From contig DLYY01000083.1 in the NCBI GenBank assembly GCA_003447535.1, positions 1-9,689 of the forward strand: a DNA stretch of 9,689 nucleotides. Reading direction: 5' to 3'. This stretch comes from Bacteroidota bacterium. GTDB taxonomy: Bacteria; Bacteroidota; Bacteroidia; Chitinophagales; UBA8649. The translations under genes were made by a program, and so were the position numbers. Of the stretch, positions 6,386 to 9,689 are shown in pieces. Numbering within the stretch: the first letter of the stretch is position 1; each line of letters starts with the position of its first letter. A model generated the notes under the pieces. It made no database searches and was not told where the DNA came from. It saw nothing but the letters and a program-made list of their open reading frames with translations.

Positions 6386-8710
6386 TTAAACGGGCTCTTG
6401 GCTTTCACGAATCTTTTGATTCAGCGCTTCATCGATTGCCCATGTATCATCAGATAGAGTAGGATTAGTAGATTCCTTAACAGTAGTTTCAACTTCTGTT
6501 GTTGGAGTGCCATGACCTTCTGCATCCTCCATTCCCCAGAAATCTTTGAGAATAGGGGCGATAACTAAACCTAAAAGACAAGTTAATTTGATTAAGATGT
6601 TCATTGAAGGTCCAGAGGTGTCTTTGAAAGGATCACCCACAGTATCACCAGTAACAGCTGCCTTATGTGCTTCAGATCCTTTATAAGTCATCTCCCCATC
6701 AATCATTACACCTTCTTCAAAGCTCTTTTTGGCATTATCCCATGCCCCTCCTGCGTTGTTCTGGAAAATAGCCCAGAGAACGCCGCTTACAGCTACACCT
6801 GCCATATATGCTCCTAATGCTTCAGGACCCATGGTGAAACCTATGAGAATTGGCATAACTAGGGTGAGTGCACCAGGTAAAAGCATTTCTCGAAGAGCAG
6901 CCTTTGTAGAAATCTCAACGCACTTATCATATTCTGGTTTTGCTGTTCCCTCCATAATACCTGGAATCTCACGGAATTGACGACGAACTTCTTTGACCAT
7001 TTCCATGGCAGCTTTACCTACAGAATTCATTGCTAATGCCGAGAAGACAACTGGGATCATTCCACCTATAAAAAGTGCAGAAAGTACTTTGGCTTTAAAG
7101 ATGTTAATTCCTTCTTCATAAATTCCTGCCATTGGAACGTAGGCTGCAAATAAGGCGAGAGCCGTTAATGCCGCTGAGGCAATAGCAAAGCCTTTACCAA
7201 TAGCGGCTGTTGTGTTTCCAACAGAATCCAAAATATCTGTACGTTCGCGTACCTCTTTAGGTAGCTCACTCATTTCGGCGATTCCTCCTGCATTATCCGC
7301 AATAGGTCCGAAGGCGTCAATAGCTAACTGCATGGCTGTAGTGGCCATCATAGCACATGCGGCAATTGCTACACCGTAAAATCCTGCACATTCGTATGCT
7401 GCCCAAATGGCTCCTGCAAATAGCATTATTGGACCGAAAGTAGAAATCATGCCTGTGGCCAACCCTGCAATAACATTAGTTCCTGCGCCTGTAGCCGATT
7501 TTGCTACAATGTCCATGACAGGCTTCTTACCCTTACCTGTATAATATTCTGTCATGTAGCTAATTGCTCCACCAACACCAAGTCCAATAAGAACAGACCA
7601 AAAAACATCGATATTGCCAATTTGACGTGCATTCTCTTCTCCAAAGAAGTTCATCATCATGGTTTCTGGCAGGATCATTCTGATTAAGAAGAATGAGGCG
7701 ATAGCGGTAAGTCCAATAGAAATCCAATTGCCGAGGTTTAGCGAGGCTTGAACACCGCTCTCTTTAGAGTCGTCTTTAGCTCGCACAAATAGTCCCCCGA
7801 TGTAGGAAAAGATAATTCCTACAGCCGAAATAAGAAGAGGTAACAACATAGTCGCTAAACCACCAAATTCATCTTCATAGCCTTCGCCAAGTACGAGGTA
7901 GTTCCCAAGTACCATAGCAGCTAAAACTGTAGCAACATAGGATCCAAACAAATCAGCACCCATCCCTGCAACATCACCAACATTGTCACCAACATTATCC
8001 GCAATGGTTGCAGGATTACGTGGATCATCTTCTGGAATACCTGCCTCTACTTTACCTACAAGATCAGCCCCTACGTCAGCAGCTTTGGTGTAGATACCCC
8101 CACCAACACGAGCAAATAGAGCAATGGATTCGGCGCCTAAAGAGAAACCAGCTAGTGCTTCCAATATTAGGATGGCAAGATGGAATCTTTCCGAAGGCGA
8201 TTCACCGCTAAAGTTTTCGACTCCGGGGATAATAGATGTCTTCAACAATACAATAAATAAGATGCTAAGACCAAACACGGCAAGTCCAGCAACTCCTAAT
8301 CCCATTACCATACCTCCGCTAAAACTCACTTTTAGCGCTTTGCTTAGACTAGTTCTAGCTGCTTCTGTCGTGCGGACATTGGCTGCAGTTGCAATACGCA
8401 TACCGATATTTCCTGCTAATGCAGAGAACACCGCGCCAATGACAAAGGCTACTACAATAAACCAATGGGTTGTTTCAACCACCGTACTCAAAAGCCCAAG
8501 TAGGGCTCCAGCAACCACTACGAAAATGGCTAACAAACGATATTCTGCTGCCAAGAATGCAAGTGCACCTTGACGGATATATTTAGCGATTTCAGCCATT
8601 CGCTCATTCCCTATAGATTGTTTGTTAACCCAAGAAGACTTAAGGTACATTACAACTAGGGCTAATAAGGCTACTGCCGGTACGGCAAACAGAAGACTAT
8701 CTACTGTCAT
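6386..8710 (-). CDS. hppA: Membrane-bound, K+-dependent-type cation-pumping inorganic pyrophosphatase
   Basis: HppA is an integral inner-membrane protein, typically of 16 helices, that hydrolyses pyrophosphate and pumps H+ and/or Na+ out of the cytoplasm. The active-site segments are complete: RVGGGIYTKAADVGADLVGK (201-220), the repeated DNVGDNVGD (238-246) and MGADLF (250-255), DAFGPIADNAGGIAEM (465-480), WDNAKK (657-662) and GDTVGDPFKDTSGPS (688-702). The K+-determinant segment reads GNTTAAIGKG (498-507): Ala502 and Gly505 sit where K+-independent enzymes have Lys and Thr, so the enzyme should need K+. By alignment to Thermotoga maritima numbering (offset +10 at R191, D228 and D243), the gate Glu246 is Gly256 here, while Ser184 of helix 5 is Glu194. 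This suggests a moved gate glutamate and makes the pumped ion uncertain, with H+ favoured. A hydrophilic acidic tail of about 50 residues (722-774) follows the last helix. At 774 residues it is at the long end of the family. Confidence 0.97.
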   Translation of the reverse strand: MTVDSLLFAVPAVALLALVVMYLKSSWVNKQSIGNERMAEIAKYIRQGALAFLAAEYRLLAIFVVVAGALLGLLSTVVETTHWFIVVAFVIGAVFSALAGNIGMRIATAANVRTTEAARTSLSKALKVSFSGGMVMGLGVAGLAVFGLSILFIVLLKTSIIPGVENFSGESPSERFHLAILILEALAGFSLGAESIALFARVGGGIYTKAADVGADLVGKVEAGIPEDDPRNPATIADNVGDNVGDVAGMGADLFGSYVATVLAAMVLGNYLVLGEGYEDEFGGLATMLLPLLISAVGIIFSYIGGLFVRAKDDSKESGVQASLNLGNWISIGLTAIASFFLIRMILPETMMMNFFGEENARQIGNIDVFWSVLIGLGVGGAISYMTEYYTGKGKKPVMDIVAKSATGAGTNVIAGLATGMISTFGPIMLFAGAIWAAYECAGFYGVAIAACAMMATTAMQLAIDAFGPIADNAGGIAEMSELPKEVRERTDILDSVGNTTAAIGKGFAIASAALTALALFAAYVPMAGIYEEGINIFKAKVLSALFIGGMIPVVFSALAMNSVGKAAMEMVKEVRRQFREIPGIMEGTAKPEYDKCVEISTKAALREMLLPGALTLVMPILIGFTMGPEALGAYMAGVAVSGVLWAIFQNNAGGAWDNAKKSFEEGVMIDGEMTYKGSEAHKAAVTGDTVGDPFKDTSGPSMNILIKLTCLLGLVIAPILKDFWGMEDAEGHGTPTTEVETTVKESTNPTLSDDTWAIDEALNQKIRESQEPV

Positions 8711-8729
8711 GATATAAAAGTTTAGCGCA

Positions 8730-8737
8730 CAAAAGTA
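8730..8737 (-). promoter_or_regulatory. Candidate -7 promoter element for hppA
   Basis: Read on the minus strand the bases are TACTTTTG, a perfect match to the Bacteroidota -7 consensus TAnnTTTG. They lie 19 bases upstream of the hppA ATG (8708-8710), which would give a leader of about 10-15 bases. No good TTTG -33 element is at the expected distance; the nearest TTTG (8771-8774) is 33 bases upstream. The position in a 91-base gene-free gap supports an hppA promoter separate from the SPOR gene. Confidence 0.45.
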
Positions 8738-8785
8738 CGATATGAGAGAGAACTAATAGAATAATAGCCCCAAAAGATTGCGCAG

Positions 8786-8800
8786 TCTATGGAAAATAGA
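8786..8800 (-). terminator. Weak hairpin after the SPOR-like gene
   Basis: TCTAT (8786-8790) and ATAGA (8796-8800) can pair around a five-base loop directly after the stop of the SPOR-like gene. In the minus-strand transcript the loop is TTTCC and no T run follows. The five A/T-rich pairs make a weak structure, so termination between this gene and hppA is doubtful. Confidence 0.2.
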
Positions 8801-8801
8801 T

Positions 8802-9506
8802 TTACTTGACCGGGAAGTCAAATGACATCTCTCTCACTCCGCTGTTGTATTTGGAGATGAAAGAATCGTTGAAGCGCATTGGACGAATGATTTGGATAAA
8901 TTCCGCAGCTTCTTCAGGTGAAGAAAAATCACCTAATGAATAACGCATAGTCCCATCTACATTTTCGTAACGCATGACAAGGCCATTTTCGATCAATTGC
9001 GACATGTCGCGCTTGTCATAAAAGCCAATTTGAATTCGATAGGATTCTCCGGATGGTGCATTTGTGTTTACAGCCACAGTTCCGCTTCCTTGGTTTCCAT
9101 TGGCGCCACTTGCATTGGAACCATCACCACCTTCAGCCATCGACCCTGCCTCGGATCCTTCGCTTGAACTTGCAATGTCACCAATGATACCATTGTTAGC
9201 CCCCATGCCCCCTTGTTTACAATTTTTCAACTGTTCGTCTTGGAAGGCAACAACTTCTTCTAACTGAGCAATTTCTGCATTTGCGTTGTCGACTTCTTGG
9301 TAGAGTTCTTCAACCTCAACGCGATAGGATTTGTTGGTTTCAATGAGGTTTTTATACCGCTCAGGGTTTTTCTTTAGCTCATTGATTTGCTTGATTAAAT
9401 CTTTACGTTCCTTTCTGCTCATTTCCTGGCCAAAAGAGTGTTGGCTAATGAGTAAACAGATAAGGATAGAAAAAATGGTAAAGTAAGAACGCTTCATGGT
9501 ATGCAT
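8802..9506 (-). CDS. Exported coiled-coil protein with SPOR-like C-terminal domain
   Basis: The 234-residue product starts with a clear signal peptide (charged MKRS, hydrophobic 8-21, ending near HSFGQ at 23-27). It continues with a Lys/Glu-rich helical region (29-95) with heptad-like spacing typical of a coiled coil, then a Gly/Ser/Asn/Glu-rich disordered linker (about 99-153). The C-terminal domain (155-234) begins YRIQIGFYDKRDMS and continues with a GTMRYSLGDFSSPEEAAEFIQ segment. That strand-helix-strand pattern and the Y-x-x-x-x-G-x-F/Y/S phrase are typical of SPOR domains, which bind denuded peptidoglycan at division sites. Similar Bacteroidota proteins have, as I recall, sometimes been labelled ezrin/radixin/moesin-like because of the coiled coil. 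It lies 26 bases downstream of an M23 peptidase gene on the same strand, which supports an envelope role. The ATG at 9495-9497 (Met4) is an equally good start. Confidence 0.8.
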   Translation of the reverse strand: MHTMKRSYFTIFSILICLLISQHSFGQEMSRKERKDLIKQINELKKNPERYKNLIETNKSYRVEVEELYQEVDNANAEIAQLEEVVAFQDEQLKNCKQGGMGANNGIIGDIASSSEGSEAGSMAEGGDGSNASGANGNQGSGTVAVNTNAPSGESYRIQIGFYDKRDMSQLIENGLVMRYENVDGTMRYSLGDFSSPEEAAEFIQIIRPMRFNDSFISKYNSGVREMSFDFPVK

Positions 9507-9532
9507 TTTTAATTTTTCGTTGTTATTTGTAG

Positions 9533-9689
9533 TTATTGAATCTCGATTGCATCGAGTTTCTTCTTCAGCGAATGAATATACTCTAAATAATCTTGGATTT
9601 GATCAGTTGGCATAGGTAAGCTTTCCCTTCCAATCTCACTATACGGGTCAATTTGCACGCCATCCTTCCAAAAACGATAGCAAACATGA
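9533..9689 (-). CDS. C-terminal end of an M23 (LytM-type) metallopeptidase, partial
   Basis: The last 51 residues of a minus-strand gene are present; its start lies beyond the right edge. The fragment opens with HVCYRFWKDGVQIDPYSEIG, which matches the end of the M23 domain in many Bacteroidota peptidases, where H-V-C-Y-R-F takes the place of the H-x-H metal-site segment and is followed by W-K-x-G-x-x-V/I-D-P. A charged helix (DYLEYIHSLKKKLDAIEIQ) closes the protein. Family members cut peptidoglycan cross-bridges in the periplasm, or act as activators when catalytic residues are lost; the other metal ligands are outside the window. The family call rests on this short motif. The stop (9533-9535) is 26 bases before the SPOR-like gene start, so the two are probably co-transcribed. 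Confidence 0.7.
   Translation of the reverse strand, partial: HVCYRFWKDGVQIDPYSEIGRESLPMPTDQIQDYLEYIHSLKKKLDAIEIQ

Noticed and set aside
8008..8211. A 67-codon plus-strand frame
   Set aside because: Antisense to the HppA catalytic region, where codon constraint from the conserved motifs explains the openness.
8124..8573. A 149-codon open frame on the plus strand
   Set aside because: It lies fully antisense to the strongly conserved hppA gene; its translation is low-complexity and rich in Pro, Ala and Thr, as expected from a shadow of membrane-helix codons.
9064..9267. A plus-strand frame opposite the SPOR-like gene
   Set aside because: It is a Pro/Ala/Ser-rich shadow of the Gly/Ser-rich linker on the minus strand.

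Overview
The window reads as chromosomal core sequence from a member of the Bacteroidota, most likely a Flavobacteriales-type marine or aquatic bacterium. The evidence is a C-terminal tail typical of type IX secretion cargo at the left edge, an etfB-etfA-BFN nuclease-nucleoside transporter gene order that I recall from Flavobacteriia, start regions that are A/T-rich without clear Shine-Dalgarno sequences, and -7 promoter elements of the Bacteroidota type (TAnnTTTG). Moderate GC content is consistent with this. I see no tRNA, rRNA, CRISPR array, insertion sequence, prophage or defence gene.

Layout. Bases 1-175 (+) are the end of a secreted protein with a sorting domain. It converges on tilS (183-1508, -), the tRNA-Ile lysidine synthetase, with 7 bases between the stop codons. 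A 169-base divergent spacer (1509-1677) carries a striking 14-base perfect palindrome and candidate promoter elements. Then comes a (+) cluster: etfB (1678-2418), etfA (2429-3394), a BFN/DUF151 nuclease-like protein with a C-terminal UVR motif (3453-4064), and a NupC-type nucleoside transporter (4068-5633). This cluster converges, with 6 bases to spare, on a (-) block. In transcription order from the right edge the block is: the tail of an M23 (LytM-type) peptidase (9533-9689), a coiled-coil/SPOR-like exported protein (8802-9506), the membrane pyrophosphatase hppA (6386-8710) and a small probable lipoprotein (5640-6362).

How they fit together. EtfAB carries electrons from acyl-CoA dehydrogenases towards the quinone pool. 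The palindrome ahead of etfB looks like a binding site for a dimeric repressor, possibly a TetR-type regulator of acyl-CoA metabolism, although no regulator gene lies in the window. The BFN protein and the nucleoside transporter are separated by 3 bases and may belong to nucleotide turnover and salvage. The M23 peptidase and the SPOR-like protein suggest a cell-envelope or division unit. HppA couples hydrolysis of pyrophosphate from biosynthesis to cation export.

The most interesting details are these. The HppA ion-gate glutamate appears to have moved from helix 6 to helix 5 (E194 present, G256 where Glu is expected). The NupC protein has a cleavable-looking signal peptide followed by about 65 residues with 17 acidic and no Lys/Arg residues, plus an N-to-S change in its NEF motif. 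Two operator-like dyads (1551-1570 and 3424-3441) lie in the etf cluster. No wholly new multi-gene system is evident; this is mostly ordinary housekeeping sequence.
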